The notes: a model not told the origin generated them from the sequence alone. Shown: positions 24,879-37,226, counted from the first letter of the stretch. The stretch: DNA of 64,000 bases from Sphingomonas liriopis (GCF_024211255.1 NZ_JAMLDY010000012.1:56290-120289); one strand, 5' to 3'. Numbers and translations: made by a program.

Positions 24879-26519
24879 ATGCTGCGTATCACCGAGCTGA
24901 AACTGCCGATCAACCACCCCGAGGAAACGCTGGCGGCGGCGATCCGCAACCGGCTGCGGATCAGTCCGCGCGATCTCGTCCGCTATACCGTAGCGCGGCG
25001 GGCGCATGACGCGCGCGACAAGATGGACATCCATTTCGTCTATTCGATCGACGTGACGGTGAAGAACGAGGCCGCAGTACTGGCCCGGTTCAGGCGCGAC
25101 CGCGATGTCGGGCCGACGCCCGATACCGGCTATCGCTTCGTGGCGAAGGCGCCTGCCGATTACGCGGGACCGCGGCCGGTGGTGGTGGGGGCGGGGCCGT
25201 GCGGGCTGTTCGCCGGGTTGATCCTCGCGCAGATGGGGTTCCGCCCGATCATCCTCGACCGCGGCAAGGTGGTGCGCGAGCGGACCAAGGACACCTGGGG
25301 CCTGTGGCGGCGCAGCGAGCTCAACCCCGAATCGAACGTCCAGTTCGGTGAGGGCGGCGCAGGGACCTTTTCCGACGGAAAGTTGTGGAGCCAGATCAAG
25401 GATCCGCGTCACCTCGGCCGCAAGGTATTGACCGAGTTCGTGAAGGCGGGGGCTCCGCCGGAGATCCTGACCGAGGCGCATCCGCATATCGGCACGTTCC
25501 GCCTCGTCACGATGGTCGAGAGCATGCGCGCGACCGTCGAGGCGCTGGGCGGCGAATATCGCTTCGGGCATCGCGTCGACGATCTGCTGATCGATACTGC
25601 GGCGGATGGCAGCCGGCGGGTGGCGGGCCTGCGGTTGCAGACCGGCGAGACGATGGCGACGGGGCCGGTGGTGCTGGCGCTCGGCCACAGCGCGCGCGAC
25701 ACCTTCCACATGCTGCACGAGCGCGGTGTGTTCCTGGAAGCCAAGCCGTTCTCGATCGGGGTCAGGATCGAGCATCCGCAAAGCTGGATCGACGAGGCGC
25801 GGTTCGGGCCGTGCGCGGGGCATCCCGATCTCGGCGCGGCGGCGTACAGCCTGTCGCACCACTGCAGGAACGAGCGGACGGTCTACAGCTTCTGCATGTG
25901 CCCCGGCGGCACGGTGGTGGCGGCCACCAGCGAGCCGGGACGCGTCGCGACCAACGGCATGAGCCAATATTCGCGCAACGAGCGCAACGCCAATTCGGGC
26001 ATCGTCGTCGGCATCGATCCGGGCAGAGACTATCCCGGCGGCCCGCTCGCCGGCATCGCGCTGCAACGCGAATGGGAAACGCGCGCGTTCGAGGCGGGCG
26101 GCGGGGGCTACAAGGCGCCGGCGCAGCGGTTGGGCGACTTCCTCGCCGGGCGGCCGTCGACGAAGCTGGGGAGCGTCATCCCGTCGTACCGGCCGGGGGT
26201 GCACCTGACCGATCTGGCGACGTGCCTGCCCGATTTCGCGGTGACGGCGATGCGCGAGGCGCTGGTCGCGTTCGGGCGCGAGATCCCCGGCTACGACCAT
26301 CCCGACGCGGTGATGACCGGGGTCGAGACGCGTACGTCCTCGCCGGTGCGGATCACGCGCGGGGACGACTTCCAGAGCGTCAATACCGCCGGGCTGTATC
26401 CGGCTGGAGAGGGCGCGGGGTACGCCGGCGGCATCCTGTCGGCGGCGGTCGACGGCATCAAGATCGCCGAGGCGGTGGCGCGCGAGTTGATGGGACAACG
26501 CGTGGCGGCGGCGGCTTAG
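24879..26519 (+). CDS. FAD-dependent oxidoreductase (COG2509 type)
   Basis: A 546-residue flavoprotein. An N-terminal domain (residues 1-90, starting [18 protein letters not shown]) precedes the dinucleotide-binding motif [13 protein letters not shown] (101-113). Further marks are [39 protein letters not shown] and the closing [19 protein letters not shown] that binds FAD. This matches the large uncharacterised FAD dehydrogenase group COG2509. The substrate is unknown. The ATG at 24879 is chosen over a TTG two codons upstream. Confidence 0.85.
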   Translation: MLRITELKLPINHPEETLAAAIRNRLRISPRDLVRYTVARRAHDARDKMDIHFVYSIDVTVKNEAAVLARFRRDRDVGPTPDTGYRFVAKAPADYAGPRPVVVGAGPCGLFAGLILAQMGFRPIILDRGKVVRERTKDTWGLWRRSELNPESNVQFGEGGAGTFSDGKLWSQIKDPRHLGRKVLTEFVKAGAPPEILTEAHPHIGTFRLVTMVESMRATVEALGGEYRFGHRVDDLLIDTAADGSRRVAGLRLQTGETMATGPVVLALGHSARDTFHMLHERGVFLEAKPFSIGVRIEHPQSWIDEARFGPCAGHPDLGAAAYSLSHHCRNERTVYSFCMCPGGTVVAATSEPGRVATNGMSQYSRNERNANSGIVVGIDPGRDYPGGPLAGIALQREWETRAFEAGGGGYKAPAQRLGDFLAGRPSTKLGSVIPSYRPGVHLTDLATCLPDFAVTAMREALVAFGREIPGYDHPDAVMTGVETRTSSPVRITRGDDFQSVNTAGLYPAGEGAGYAGGILSAAVDGIKIAEAVARELMGQRVAAAA

Positions 26520-26534
26520 GCTGATGCCATTCCA

Positions 26535-26582
26535 CCGTTCGCCCTGAGTCTCACCTGTGCTTCGACAGGCTCAGCACGAACG
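26535..26582. repeat. Family C inverted repeat
   Basis: CGTTCGCCCTGAGTC at 26535 and its complementary arm CTTCGACAGGCTCAGCACG ending near 26582 form a compact family C hairpin with a shortened first arm. It lies between tandem genes. Confidence 0.65.
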
Positions 26583-26718
26583 CTTTTGTCTAAGGTCATC
26601 GTGCTCTTAGCGAGGCGCCAATCCTTTTCTATCCGCGCCCCTGCGTGAAATATGCCCTTCCCAACCCAGGACAGGGAGCGCCTTGTTTGTGCCACGTGCA
26701 AATTCTATACTGAGCGAT

Positions 26719-27348
26719 ATGGAAAGCGTTGCCACCTTGCCGCCCCCTGTCGCGTTGCCGCCGAAGGGGCGTCCGCGCGAATTCTGCACCGAGGCGGCGC
26801 TGGCCGCGGCGCTGCGCGTGTTCTGGAGCAAGGGGTATGAGGGCGCCTCGCTCGCCGAGCTGACCGATGCGATGGGGATCACGCGCCCCAGCCTGTACGC
26901 TGCGTTCGGCAACAAGGAAGCGCTGTTCCACAAAGCGCTCGACCTCTACGAGGCGGAGAAGCTGCATTATACGCGCGTCGCGCTGGAACAGCCGACCGCG
27001 CGCGCCGTCGCCGAACATTTCATGCGCGGCGCGCTGGCGATGCAGACCAGCCAGGGCGATCCCAAGGGGTGCCTGGGCGTCATCAGCGCGATGGCGTGCG
27101 GGGCGGAGGCCGAATCGATCAAGGCCGACGTGATCGCCCGGCGCGCGTCGTCGCAACAGGCGCTGATCGCGCGGTTCGAGCGTGCCAAGACCGACGGCGA
27201 CCTGCCGGCGCACGTCGATGTGACCGGGCTGACCAGCTATCTCTATGCATTGCTGCAGGGGATGGCGGTGCAGGCGGGATCGGGGGCGAGCCGCGCCGAT
27301 CTGGAACGGCTGGTCGAGACCAGCATGGCGGTCTGGCCGAGCCGCTAG
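26719..27348 (+). CDS. TetR family transcriptional regulator
   Basis: A 209-residue regulator. The DNA-binding domain spans about residues 18-65 (KGRPREFCTEAALAAALRVFW, then GYEGASLAELTDAMGITRPSLYAAFGNKEALFHKAL, each quoted in part), with the LYAAFGNKE recognition-helix end typical of TetR. The C-terminal half (CLGVISAMACGAEAE) resembles the TetR_C_11 group. The ATG at 26719 is one option; an upstream TTG at 26683 would add 12 residues. It lies 6 bases ahead of the histidine kinase gene, so it may control or be cotranscribed with it. Confidence 0.85.
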   Translation: MESVATLPPPVALPPKGRPREFCTEAALAAALRVFWSKGYEGASLAELTDAMGITRPSLYAAFGNKEALFHKALDLYEAEKLHYTRVALEQPTARAVAEHFMRGALAMQTSQGDPKGCLGVISAMACGAEAESIKADVIARRASSQQALIARFERAKTDGDLPAHVDVTGLTSYLYALLQGMAVQAGSGASRADLERLVETSMAVWPSR

Positions 27349-27354
27349 GCGCGG

Positions 27355-29108
27355 GTGGCGCGCACGCATCGCCTGGGGTGGCTGCTGGTCGCGCTGGTGG
27401 TGCTGGCCTTTGCGCTGGTGCTGGGAAGCAGCTGGGCCGATGCGGTGGCGCGCGGCGTCGCGACGCGCGAGGCGGCGACGCTGGCGCGGGCACATCGCGG
27501 CCTGCTCGCCAGCGAATTGCAGAAATTCCGGCTGTTGCCATTGGTGCTGACCGAATACCCCGACGTCGGCGGCGCGCTGGCGGGGGATGCCGCGGCGGTG
27601 CGGCGGCTCGATGCGACGTTCGAGCTGCTCGCCGCGCGCACCGATGCGGCAGTGCTGTATGCGATCGACGCGCGGGGCCGGGCGGTGGCGTCGAGCAACT
27701 GGCGGCTGCCGACCAGCTTCGTCGGGCAGGACTATACGTTCCGCCGCTATTTCAACGAGGCGATGCGGCGCGGCCGGTCGGAATTGTTCGCACTGGGGTC
27801 GGTCAGCGGTCGCCCCGGCCTGTTCCTCGCGCAGCGGGTCGATGCCGACGGCCGGCCGCTCGGCGTGATCGTCGTGAAGGTCGAGTTCGACCGGCTGGAG
27901 CGCGCCTGGGCGCAATCGTCGGGTGCGACGATCGTGGCCGATGCGCAGGGTGTGATCCTGGTCACCAGCGTACCCGGCTGGCGCTTCCATCCGGTTCGCC
28001 CGCTCGATCCGCGCCTGCTCGCGGACCTGCGGCGGTCGCGGCAGTTCGGGGCGTCGCCGCCGGCCGATCCGCCGTTCGCGCTCGACGGCCGCGACGTGAC
28101 GATACGGCAGGGGCGGCAGGCGATCCGCTATCGCGCCGCCGCGGTCGAGGCGCCGATCGCCGGTGCGCGGTTGCTGCACTTCGCGCCGCTGGCACCGGCG
28201 CTGGTCGCGGCGCGGTCGCGGGCGTTGCTATGGGGGCTGGGGCTGCTGCTGCTGGCGGTGCTGGGCGGCGGGATCGCGTGGCGGGCGGCGGCACAGCGGC
28301 GCGCGACCGTCGCGCTCGAGCGCGCGGTGGCGCTGCGCACCGCCGAATTGCGCGACGCCAATGCGCAATTGCGGGTCGAATCGGAGGAGCGGGCGGAGGC
28401 CGATCGCCGGTTCCGCGCCGCGCGCGAGGAGCTGGCGCAGGCCAACCGGCTGGGCTCGCTCGGGCAGATTACCGCCGGCGTGGCGCATGAGATCAACCAG
28501 CCGCTCGCCGCGATCCGCACGTTTGCTGAGAACGGTGCGATCCTGCTGGATCGCGATGCGCCCGATCGGGTGCGCGAGAATCTGGGGCGCATCGTCGCGC
28601 TGACCGAGCGGATCGGCGCGATCACCGGCGAATTGCGCGCCTTCGCCCGCCGCCGCACGCCGTCGCGCGGCGCGCCGACGCTGGGCGAGGCGATCGAGGG
28701 GACGTTGATGCTGATCGGCGATCGCGCGCGCGGTATTGTCGTCGACGCCGTGCCTGTCGAGGTGCGCGACGTGCGGGTCAGCGCGGATCGCATCCGGCTG
28801 GAGCAGATCCTCGTCAACCTGATCCAGAATGCGCTCGACGCGGTGGCGGATCGCGAAGCCCGCCAGGTGACGATCGCCGCCGCGCCCGACGGCGCCGGGC
28901 AGGTGGTGGTCCGCGTCGCCGACACCGGCGGCGGCATCGATCCGAGCCTGGCGGACACGCTGTTCACCCCCTTCGCCTCCGCCAAGCCCGAGGGGCTGGG
29001 CCTCGGCCTCGCCATCGCCCGCGATATCGCGCGCGAGTTCGGCGGCGAGCTGGCGCTGGAGCGGTCGACCGCGACGGGCGTCACCTTCGCATTGACGCTG
29101 CGTTGCGC

Positions 29109-29112
<4 letters not shown>
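27355..29112 (+). CDS. Sensor histidine kinase, DctB type
   Basis: A 585-residue membrane kinase. Two membrane helices (about residues 8-26 and 285-308, [19 protein letters not shown]) enclose a periplasmic double-PAS/Cache sensor with the DctB-type motif FVGQDYTFRRYFNEAM. A coiled coil leads to the H-box GVAHEINQPLAAIRTFAENG with phospho-acceptor His378, and the ATPase domain has NLIQNALDAV, DTGGGI and GLGLGLAIARDI. DctB kinases sense C4-dicarboxylates. No dctA transporter is in the window, so the ligand is uncertain. It starts at GTG and overlaps the regulator gene by ATGA. Confidence 0.88.
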
Positions 29113-30452
<1,340 letters not shown>

Positions 30453-30547
30453 GGCGCAATGACGACGATTCGGCCTGTCGCTCGACATCGGCGCGGGACG
30501 ACGCTGGGCAGACCTGCTCACTTGGCAACCACCCTGACGCACGTGCT

Positions 30548-31189
30548 CTATTCTGCGATCGCGGCGCCGGTCTCGACGCGCAGCGCATCGATCTCGCGGT
30601 CGACGATCACGACGAACGCCTGTGCCAGCGGCACGATATCGAGCTGCGGGCGCATCAGTTGGTGATGCAGCAGGCCGAGCGACAGGGTCAGGATGGTGTG
30701 CGCGACCGCATTGCGCCGTTCGGCCAGTGCTGCGCCGGGGGCGAGCATTTCCAGTGCCTCCCGCATCAGCGTGCGCAGGTCTTCGTGCACCACGTCGTAG
30801 ATCGCGGCGATGCGTTCGTTGCGCGTCGCCTCCGCCATGATCTCCGCGAACAGGCGCGAATTGTCGATATCGTCCTCGGGCATCACGAACTGGTGGATCC
30901 AGTCGCGGACCTGCGCCGAGTCGTCGTTGCCGATCGCGAGTCGCAGCGAATCGGCGGCCATGAAGCTGCGGCAATCGGTCGAGACGATCGCGGCGACGAT
31001 ATCCTCCTTGGCGGAAAAATCACGGTACAGCTGACCCACCGCGATCCCCGATTCGCGCGCGATCTGGGCAATGCCGGTGGCGTGGAAGCCGTTGTCGATG
31101 AACAATTTTCGTGCCGCCCTGACCACCCGGTCGCGACGCGCTTCGGCCTTGTTACGTGGTGCACTGCAACAAAAACCGGGTTCGATCAT
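30548..31189 (-). CDS. TetR family repressor of the divergent RND efflux operon
   Basis: A 213-residue TetR regulator. Helix-turn-helix at about residues 15-60 (RRDRVVRAARKLFIDNGFHA, then GIAQIARESGIAVGQLYRDFSAKEDI). The C-terminal ligand domain contains LFAEIMAEATRNERIAAIY, common in multidrug-type regulators. The ATG at 31189 is supported by a GAGGAC site and lies 100 bases from the adaptor gene on the other strand. A perfect palindrome lies between them. It is therefore inferred to repress the efflux genes and probably itself, and to respond to an efflux substrate. Confidence 0.85.
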   Translation of the reverse strand: MIEPGFCCSAPRNKAEARRDRVVRAARKLFIDNGFHATGIAQIARESGIAVGQLYRDFSAKEDIVAAIVSTDCRSFMAADSLRLAIGNDDSAQVRDWIHQFVMPEDDIDNSRLFAEIMAEATRNERIAAIYDVVHEDLRTLMREALEMLAPGAALAERRNAVAHTILTLSLGLLHHQLMRPQLDIVPLAQAFVVIVDREIDALRVETGAAIAE

Positions 31190-31211
31190 TCTGTCCTCGT
31201 CCCTACGCGCC

Positions 31212-31240
31212 TTGACGGCGCTTCCGATACGGTTGTAGCA
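31212..31240 (+). promoter_or_regulatory. Candidate promoter of the RND efflux operon
   Basis: TTGACG at 31212-31217 matches five of six minus-35 bases. A weak minus-10 (GTAGCA, 31235-31240) follows after 17 bases. Transcription would begin within the palindrome at 31245-31264, so a bound repressor would block it. The minus-35 is convincing, the minus-10 less so. Confidence 0.4.
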
Positions 31241-31244
31241 GGAC

Positions 31245-31264
31245 GTGAGTGATCGATCACTCAC
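31245..31264. promoter_or_regulatory. Perfect 20-bp palindrome, probable TetR operator
   Basis: The half-site GTGAGTGATC is followed directly by its complement GATCACTCAC. It lies between the divergent TetR gene and the adaptor gene, 25 bases ahead of the adaptor ATG. Size, symmetry and place fit a TetR-family operator. Confidence 0.75.
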
Positions 31265-31288
31265 AAAATTCTAATCGGACATTCTGGC

Positions 31289-32470
31289 ATGGCGAACAAG
31301 CGACACGGGGCGGTAGTGTTGGCGACGGCACTGGCTCTGGCGGCGTGCGGCGGCAAGGAACAGCAACAGGCACCGCAGGGCCCGCCCCAGGTCGGCTATG
31401 TCGTGGTGCGTGAGCAGCCGGTGACGCTGACTACCGAACTGCCGGGTCGCACCACCGCCTACGAAACGTCGGAGGTGCGCCCCCAGGTCAACGGCCTGAT
31501 CCGGGCGCGGCTGTTCACCGAGGGCGATCTGGTCCGCGCGGGCCAGCCGCTCTACCGGATCGATTCGGCGCCCTATGAAGCGCAGGTCGCCAGCGCGCGT
31601 GCCGCGCTGACCCGCGCGCGCGCCAGCATCGCATCCAGCGCGGCGCTCGCCCGCCGTTACGGCGAGCTGGTCAAGATCAACGCGATCGCGCGGCAGGAAC
31701 TGGAGAATGCGCAGACGACCGCGCAGCAGGCGCAGGCCGATGTTGCGGCGCAGCAGGCCGCGCTGCGCACCGCGCAGATCGACCTCGCCCGCACGACGAT
31801 CCGCGCACCGATCTCCGGCCGGATCGGTCGGTCGGTGTTCACCACCGGCGCGCTCGTCTCCGCCTCGCAGACCGAGGCGCTGGCGACGATCCAGAAGCTC
31901 GATCCGATCTACGTCGATATCCAGCAGTCGAGTGCCGACCTGCTCAAGCTGCGCCAGCAGCTGATGAGCGGCCAGTTGACCCGCGACGGCAACGCACCGG
32001 TGCGGCTGACGCTGGAGGGCGGCAGCGATTATGGCCAGACCGGCACGCTGCGCTTCGCCGACGTGACGGTCGATCCGACGACGGGATCGCAGGTCATCCG
32101 CGCACTGTTCCCCAATCCCAACGGCCTGTTGCTGCCCGGCATGTTCGTCCGCGCGAAACTGGTGCAGGGCACGCAGGCCAATGCGCTGCTGGTCCCGCAG
32201 CGCGCGGTGACGCGCGATGAAAAGGGCAATGCGGCGGTGATGGTGATCGGCGCCGACAACAAGGTGCAGCCGCGTACGCTTCAGACCAACCGCACGATCG
32301 GCGACAACTGGCTGGTCACCGGCGGGCTGAAGGCGGGCGACAAGGTGATCGTCGAGGGCGGCATGAGCCTGCGCCCCGGCATGGCCGTCGCCGGCAAGCC
32401 GTGGAACCCCAACGCGCCCGCCGCCGGAGCCCCGCAGGGCGCCGGCGCGCCGGCCGGTCAGGCGAAGTAA
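31289..32470 (+). CDS. RND efflux periplasmic adaptor (AcrA/MexA type)
   Basis: A 393-residue membrane-fusion lipoprotein that links the pump to the outer-membrane channel. The signal ends in the lipobox ALAACGG (Cys20). The lipoyl/barrel-sandwich halves are seen at EVRPQVNGLIRARLFTEGDLV and IDLARTTIRAPISGRIGRSVF, with a long coiled-coil hairpin between (about residues 95-160), and beta-barrel and membrane-proximal parts after VNGLLLPGMFVRAKLVQG. The C-terminus is Pro/Ala/Gly-rich. First gene of an adaptor-pump-channel operon. Confidence 0.95.
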   Translation: MANKRHGAVVLATALALAACGGKEQQQAPQGPPQVGYVVVREQPVTLTTELPGRTTAYETSEVRPQVNGLIRARLFTEGDLVRAGQPLYRIDSAPYEAQVASARAALTRARASIASSAALARRYGELVKINAIARQELENAQTTAQQAQADVAAQQAALRTAQIDLARTTIRAPISGRIGRSVFTTGALVSASQTEALATIQKLDPIYVDIQQSSADLLKLRQQLMSGQLTRDGNAPVRLTLEGGSDYGQTGTLRFADVTVDPTTGSQVIRALFPNPNGLLLPGMFVRAKLVQGTQANALLVPQRAVTRDEKGNAAVMVIGADNKVQPRTLQTNRTIGDNWLVTGGLKAGDKVIVEGGMSLRPGMAVAGKPWNPNAPAAGAPQGAGAPAGQAK

Positions 32471-32476
32471 CCCCGC

Positions 32477-35400
32477 ATGTCCCGCTATTTCATCGATCGC
32501 CCGATCTTCGCCTATGTGCTGGCGATCGTCGCCATGCTGGCTGGCGTGATCGCGATCCGCAGCCTGCCGATCGCGCAGTTCCCCGACATCGCACCGCCCG
32601 CGGTGTCGATCACGGCCACCTATCCGGGCGCCGACGCGCAGACGCTCGAGAATACGACGACGCAGATCATCGAGCAGCAGCTGAAGGGGATCGACAACCT
32701 TCGCTATTTCTCCTCGTCCTCGTCGTCGGCGGGCAGCGTCCAGATCACGCTGACCTTCGAACAGGGCACCGATCCCGACATCGCGCAGGTGCAGGTGCAG
32801 AACAAGCTGCAGGCGGCGACCCCGTTGTTGCCGCAGGAGGTGCAGCGCCAGGGCCTGATCGTCGCCAAGGCGACGCAGAACTTCCTGATGTTCGTCGGCC
32901 TGTATTCGGAAAACGGCACGCACGACGATGCCGACCTGTCCGACTATATCGTCTCGAAGCTGCAGGACCCGCTCGCGCGCGTCAACGGCGTCGGCGACAC
33001 GCAGGTGTTCGGGTCGCAATATGCGATGCGGGTGTGGGTCGATCCGATCAAGCTCAACAATTACGCGCTGACCATCGCCGACGTGACCAGCGCGATCACC
33101 GCGCAGAACGCGCAGGTTTCCGCCGGGCAGATCGGCGCGCAGCCGGCGCCCAAGGAGCAGATGCTCAACGCGACGGTGTCGGTCGAATCGCGGCTGACCT
33201 CGCCCGAACAGTTCGCCGCCATCCGGCTGAAGAGCAATACCGACGGGTCCGTCGTGCGTCTGAGCGACGTCGCACGGGTCGAAATTGGCGCGGAAAACTA
33301 CGGTTTCTCCTCGCAATGGAACGGCAAGCCGGCGAGCGGCATCGGCATCAAGCTGGCGCCGGGCGCCAATGCGCTCACCACCGTCACCGCGGTGAAGGAG
33401 CGGGTGAACGCGATCGCCAAGCAATTCCCGTCCGACGTCAAGGTCATCTACCCCTATGACACCTCGCCGTTCGTGCGATTGTCGGTGGAGCAGGTGATCC
33501 ACACGCTGATCGAGGCGGTGGTGCTCGTCTTCCTCGTCATGTTCCTGTTCCTGCAGAACTGGCGTGCGACGCTGATCCCGACGATCGCCGTGCCGGTCGT
33601 GCTGCTCGGCACGTTCGCGATCCTCGCGGTCGCGGGCTATTCGATCAACACGCTGACCCTGTTCGGCACCGTGCTTGCCATCGGCCTCCTGGTCGACGAC
33701 GCGATCGTCGTGGTCGAGAACGTCGAACGGCTCATCACCACCGAGCATCTGACGCCCAAGGAAGCGGCGCGGAAGTCGATGGACGAGATCACCGGCGCGC
33801 TGATCGGCATCGCGCTGGTGTTGTCGGCGGTGTTCCTGCCGATGGCGTTCTTCGGCGGGTCGACCGGCGTCATCTATCGTCAGTTCTCGATCACCATCGT
33901 TTCGGCAATGATCCTGTCGATCGCGGTGGCGTTGATCCTGACGCCGGCGCTGTGCGCGGCGATCCTGAAGCCGCACGATGCGAACAAGGTCGAGGGCAAC
34001 GGGCCACTCGCGCGCTTCTTCCGCTGGTTCAACGACAAATTCGACCGCGGGCAGAAGCGCTACGAGCGCGGCGTGCGCAGCACCGCGAAGAGCTGGAAGC
34101 GTTCGCTGGTGGTCTATCTGCTGATCGTGCTCGGCATGGGGTTCATCTTCACCCGCCTGCCGTCCGGCTTCCTGCCCGACGAAGACCAGGGGATCATGAT
34201 CGCGCTGGTGCAGGGCCCGCCGGGCGCCACCACCGTGCGCACGCAGAAGGGCCTCGACGCGATCAAGGACCATTTCCTGAAGCAGGAGGGCGGCAACGTC
34301 CAGGGCGTGTTCACCGTCAACGGCTTCAGCTTCGCCGGACAGGGCCAGAACAGCGGCATCGCCTTCATCCCGCTGAAAAGCTGGGACCAGCGCGAGGGCG
34401 CGGCGAACAAGGCGCAGGCGATCGCCGGCCGGGCGATGGGTGCATTGTCGCAGTTCAAGGATGCGATGATCTTCGCGGTCATCCCGCCCGCGGTGCAGGA
34501 ACTGGGCAACGCCACCGGCTTCGACCTGCAGCTCGTCGACCAGGCGGGCGTGGGGCATGCCAAATTGCTCGAGGCGCGCAACATGATGCTGGGCATGGCG
34601 GCGCAGGACAAGTCGATGGTCGGGGTGCGTCCCAACGCGCTCGACGACGCGCCGCAGCTCAAGATCGACGTCGACCAGGACAAGGCGCGTGCGCTCGGCC
34701 TCGACCTGTCGGAGGTCAACAGCACGATCGCGACCGCCTGGGGCGGTGCCTATGTCAACGACTTCATCGACCGCGGCCGCGTCAAGCGCGTCTACATCCA
34801 GGCGGACGAACCCTATCGGCTGAAGCCCGAGGATGTCGGCAACTTCTACGTCCGCGGCAGCACCGGTACGATGGCGCCGTTCACCGCCTTCTCGACGCTG
34901 TCCTGGGCACAGGCGCCGGCGCAGCTGACCCGCTACAACGGCCTGCCGTCGATGGAGATCCTGGGCGGGCCCGCGCCGGGCGTGTCATCGGGCGCGGCGA
35001 TGAAGGCGATGGAGGCGATCCATGCCAAGCTGCCGCCGGGCACCGGCCTCGAATGGACCGGGCTCAGCTACGAGGAGCAGCTGTCGGGCGGGCAGGCGCC
35101 GGCGCTGTACGGCCTGTCGCTGCTGATCGTGTTCCTGTGCCTTGCGGCGCTGTACGAAAGCTGGTCGGTGCCGATCTCGGTGCTGCTGGTGGTGCCGCTG
35201 GGCGTGCTCGGCGCGGTACTCGCGGCGTGGCTGACGGGCCTCAACAACGACATCTACCTGCAGGTCGGCCTCATCACGACGATCGGCGTGTCGGCGAAGA
35301 ACGCGATCCTGATCGTCGAATTCGCCGAGGAGCGGATCAACGAAGGCATGAAGCCGTTCGACGCGGCGGTGGAGGCGGCGAAGCTGCGTCTGCGGCCGAT

Positions 35401-35665
35401 CCTGATGACGAGCCTCGCGTTCGTCTTCGGCGTGCTGCCGCTGGCGATCTCGACCGGTGCGGGTGCGGGCGGGCAGAATGCGATCGGGCGCGCGGTGGTC
35501 GGCGGCATGCTGTCGGCGACGATCCTCGCGATCTTTTTCGTGCCGATGTTCTTCGTGGTGGTGCTGCGGCTGTTCGGTCACGGCGGCGATGCCACGCCGG
35601 TGGTCGAGGATCGCCCGGACGATGATGCGGAGGGCGAGGCCAGGCCTGCGCCCCAGGGAGCGTGA
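32477..35665 (+). CDS. RND multidrug efflux pump (AcrB/MexB, HAE-1 family)
   Basis: A 1062-residue inner-membrane pump. It begins [18 protein letters not shown], has 12 membrane helices, and carries the proton-relay Asp-Asp pair in [17 protein letters not shown] near residue 410, [15 protein letters not shown] (helix 6), and the C-terminal [16 protein letters not shown] motif with its Lys. Family length is about 1040-1060. The start is 6 bases after the adaptor stop, and the stop is followed 1 base later by the channel gene. Exports hydrophobic drugs or envelope compounds; the exact substrates are unknown. Confidence 0.96.
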   Translation: MSRYFIDRPIFAYVLAIVAMLAGVIAIRSLPIAQFPDIAPPAVSITATYPGADAQTLENTTTQIIEQQLKGIDNLRYFSSSSSSAGSVQITLTFEQGTDPDIAQVQVQNKLQAATPLLPQEVQRQGLIVAKATQNFLMFVGLYSENGTHDDADLSDYIVSKLQDPLARVNGVGDTQVFGSQYAMRVWVDPIKLNNYALTIADVTSAITAQNAQVSAGQIGAQPAPKEQMLNATVSVESRLTSPEQFAAIRLKSNTDGSVVRLSDVARVEIGAENYGFSSQWNGKPASGIGIKLAPGANALTTVTAVKERVNAIAKQFPSDVKVIYPYDTSPFVRLSVEQVIHTLIEAVVLVFLVMFLFLQNWRATLIPTIAVPVVLLGTFAILAVAGYSINTLTLFGTVLAIGLLVDDAIVVVENVERLITTEHLTPKEAARKSMDEITGALIGIALVLSAVFLPMAFFGGSTGVIYRQFSITIVSAMILSIAVALILTPALCAAILKPHDANKVEGNGPLARFFRWFNDKFDRGQKRYERGVRSTAKSWKRSLVVYLLIVLGMGFIFTRLPSGFLPDEDQGIMIALVQGPPGATTVRTQKGLDAIKDHFLKQEGGNVQGVFTVNGFSFAGQGQNSGIAFIPLKSWDQREGAANKAQAIAGRAMGALSQFKDAMIFAVIPPAVQELGNATGFDLQLVDQAGVGHAKLLEARNMMLGMAAQDKSMVGVRPNALDDAPQLKIDVDQDKARALGLDLSEVNSTIATAWGGAYVNDFIDRGRVKRVYIQADEPYRLKPEDVGNFYVRGSTGTMAPFTAFSTLSWAQAPAQLTRYNGLPSMEILGGPAPGVSSGAAMKAMEAIHAKLPPGTGLEWTGLSYEEQLSGGQAPALYGLSLLIVFLCLAALYESWSVPISVLLVVPLGVLGAVLAAWLTGLNNDIYLQVGLITTIGVSAKNAILIVEFAEERINEGMKPFDAAVEAAKLRLRPILMTSLAFVFGVLPLAISTGAGAGGQNAIGRAVVGGMLSATILAIFFVPMFFVVVLRLFGHGGDATPVVEDRPDDDAEGEARPAPQGA

Positions 35666-35666
35666 C

Positions 35667-37199
35667 GTGACGCATAGCAAGATCCTCCTCGCGCTGCTCG
35701 GCGCGAGCGCGCTCGCCGGGTGCAACCTCGCGCCCAAATACGTCCGTCCGGTCGGCGCGGTGCCGGCGGCGCTGCCGCAGGGTGGCGTCTATCCGGCGGC
35801 GGCGACCGACGCGCCCGACGTCAGCAAGATCGGCTGGCGGACGTTCTTCACCGACGAGCGGCTGCGCAGCACGATCACGCGCGGGCTGGAGAACAACCGC
35901 GACCTGCGCGTCGCCGCCGCCAACGTGCTGCAGGCGCGCGCGCAATACCGCGTCCAGCGCGCCGATCTGGTGCCGTCGACGACGCTGTCGGGATCGGCGA
36001 CCTATACCAACAACATCCAGGGCGCGACCGGCGCGCTGGGTGGCGCCGCCGGTGGTGGAACGGGCACCGGGACCGGGACCGGTGCTGGAACGGGTACGGG
36101 CGGAAGCGCCGGGGCCGGCACCGGCGCGGGGATCGGTTCGAGCTCGTCGAACCTGGGCTTCTATTCGGTCAACGCGGGTTTCTCGGCGTTCGAACTCGAC
36201 CTGTTCGGCCGGGTGCGTAACCTCAACCGTGCGGCGCTCGAACAATATTTTGCGAGCGAGGAGGCGCAGCGGGCGACGCGGATCAGTTTGATCGCGGAAA
36301 TCGCGACCGCGTGGCTGACGCTGGCGTCCGATCAGGACCAGATGCGGATCTCGCAGGAATCGCTGAAATCGTTCGAACAGTCGCTCGAATTGACGCGCGC
36401 GCAATTCCGCATCGGCGTGATCTCGGAACTCGAGGCGCGACAGGCGGAGACGAGCTACCAGACCGCGCGCAACGATATCGCGGTGCTGAAGACGCGGGTG
36501 GCGCAGGACAAGAATGCGCTCGACCTGCTCGTCGGCGCGCCGGTGGCGGCGGAGCTGTTGCCGCAGGGCCTGGGCAATGGCGATGCGGCGTTGCAGGTGC
36601 TGCCTGCTGGGATCGCGTCCGACGTGCTGCTGCGCCGACCCGACGTGCTGCAGGCCGAGCATCAGCTGATCGCGCAGAACGCCAATATCGGCGCGGCGCG
36701 CGCGGCGATGTTCCCCAGCATCTCGCTGACCGCGACGCTGGGGACGATCAGCACCGCGCTGTCCGGCCTGTTCGGCGGCGGCAGCTTTACCTACACCGGT
36801 GCGCCGGCGGTCTCGCTGCCACTGTTCGACGGCGGGCGGCTGCGCGGCAATCTCGATTACGCGAGGGCATCGCAGCAGGCGGCGGTGTCGACCTACGAAA
36901 AGGCGGTGCAGACCGCGTTTCGCGAGGTCGCCGATGCGCTCGCCACCCGCGGCACGATCGACGAGCAGATCGCCGCGCAGACCGCGCGGGTCGAGGCGGC
37001 GAACGTGGCGTTGCGGATTTCGGATGCGCGCTATCGGGCAGGAGTGGAGTCGTTCCTCAACACGCTCGATTCGCAGCGGTCGGCGTATAGCGCGCAGCAG
37101 CAGCTGGTGACGACGCGGCTGACGCGGAGCAGCAATCTGGTCGAGCTGTACCGGTCGCTGGGCGGCGGGTTGGACGAGGCGGATATTTCGCGCCGGTAG
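35667..37199 (+). CDS. Outer-membrane efflux channel (NodT/OprM family) with a Gly-Thr-rich insert
   Basis: A 510-residue lipoprotein channel that completes the RND tripartite pump. Starts at GTG, 1 base after the pump stop. Signal and lipobox ALAGC (Cys19), then NLAPKYVRP and two TolC-type repeats (SEEAQRATRISLIAEIATAW; QPEHQL-like DVLQAEHQLIAQNANIGAARA). Residues about 117-162 are a low-complexity insert of GTGTGTGTGAGTGTGG type, in what should be a surface loop of the first barrel hairpin. Such a long Gly-Thr run is unusual in the family. No other defect is seen. Confidence 0.93.
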   Translation: MTHSKILLALLGASALAGCNLAPKYVRPVGAVPAALPQGGVYPAAATDAPDVSKIGWRTFFTDERLRSTITRGLENNRDLRVAAANVLQARAQYRVQRADLVPSTTLSGSATYTNNIQGATGALGGAAGGGTGTGTGTGAGTGTGGSAGAGTGAGIGSSSSNLGFYSVNAGFSAFELDLFGRVRNLNRAALEQYFASEEAQRATRISLIAEIATAWLTLASDQDQMRISQESLKSFEQSLELTRAQFRIGVISELEARQAETSYQTARNDIAVLKTRVAQDKNALDLLVGAPVAAELLPQGLGNGDAALQVLPAGIASDVLLRRPDVLQAEHQLIAQNANIGAARAAMFPSISLTATLGTISTALSGLFGGGSFTYTGAPAVSLPLFDGGRLRGNLDYARASQQAAVSTYEKAVQTAFREVADALATRGTIDEQIAAQTARVEAANVALRISDARYRAGVESFLNTLDSQRSAYSAQQQLVTTRLTRSSNLVELYRSLGGGLDEADISRR

Positions 37200-37226
37200 A
37201 GGCGCGGGGACCGTTCCAATTCCTTC

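Noticed and set aside
24294..26498. Long N-terminal extension of dcd on the minus strand
   Set aside because: The dcd protein is complete from 24293; the rest is antisense to the Nudix and FAD oxidoreductase genes.
29103..29108. TTG start two codons ahead of the DctD-like gene
   Set aside because: The ATG at 29109 overlaps the kinase stop as ATGA, the standard coupling used in this genome.
31271..34558. A 1095-residue open frame on the minus strand opposite the RND adaptor and pump
   Set aside because: It mirrors the GC-rich third positions of two clearly real genes, has His/Arg/Asp-rich low-complexity composition and no family features. It is an antisense shadow.
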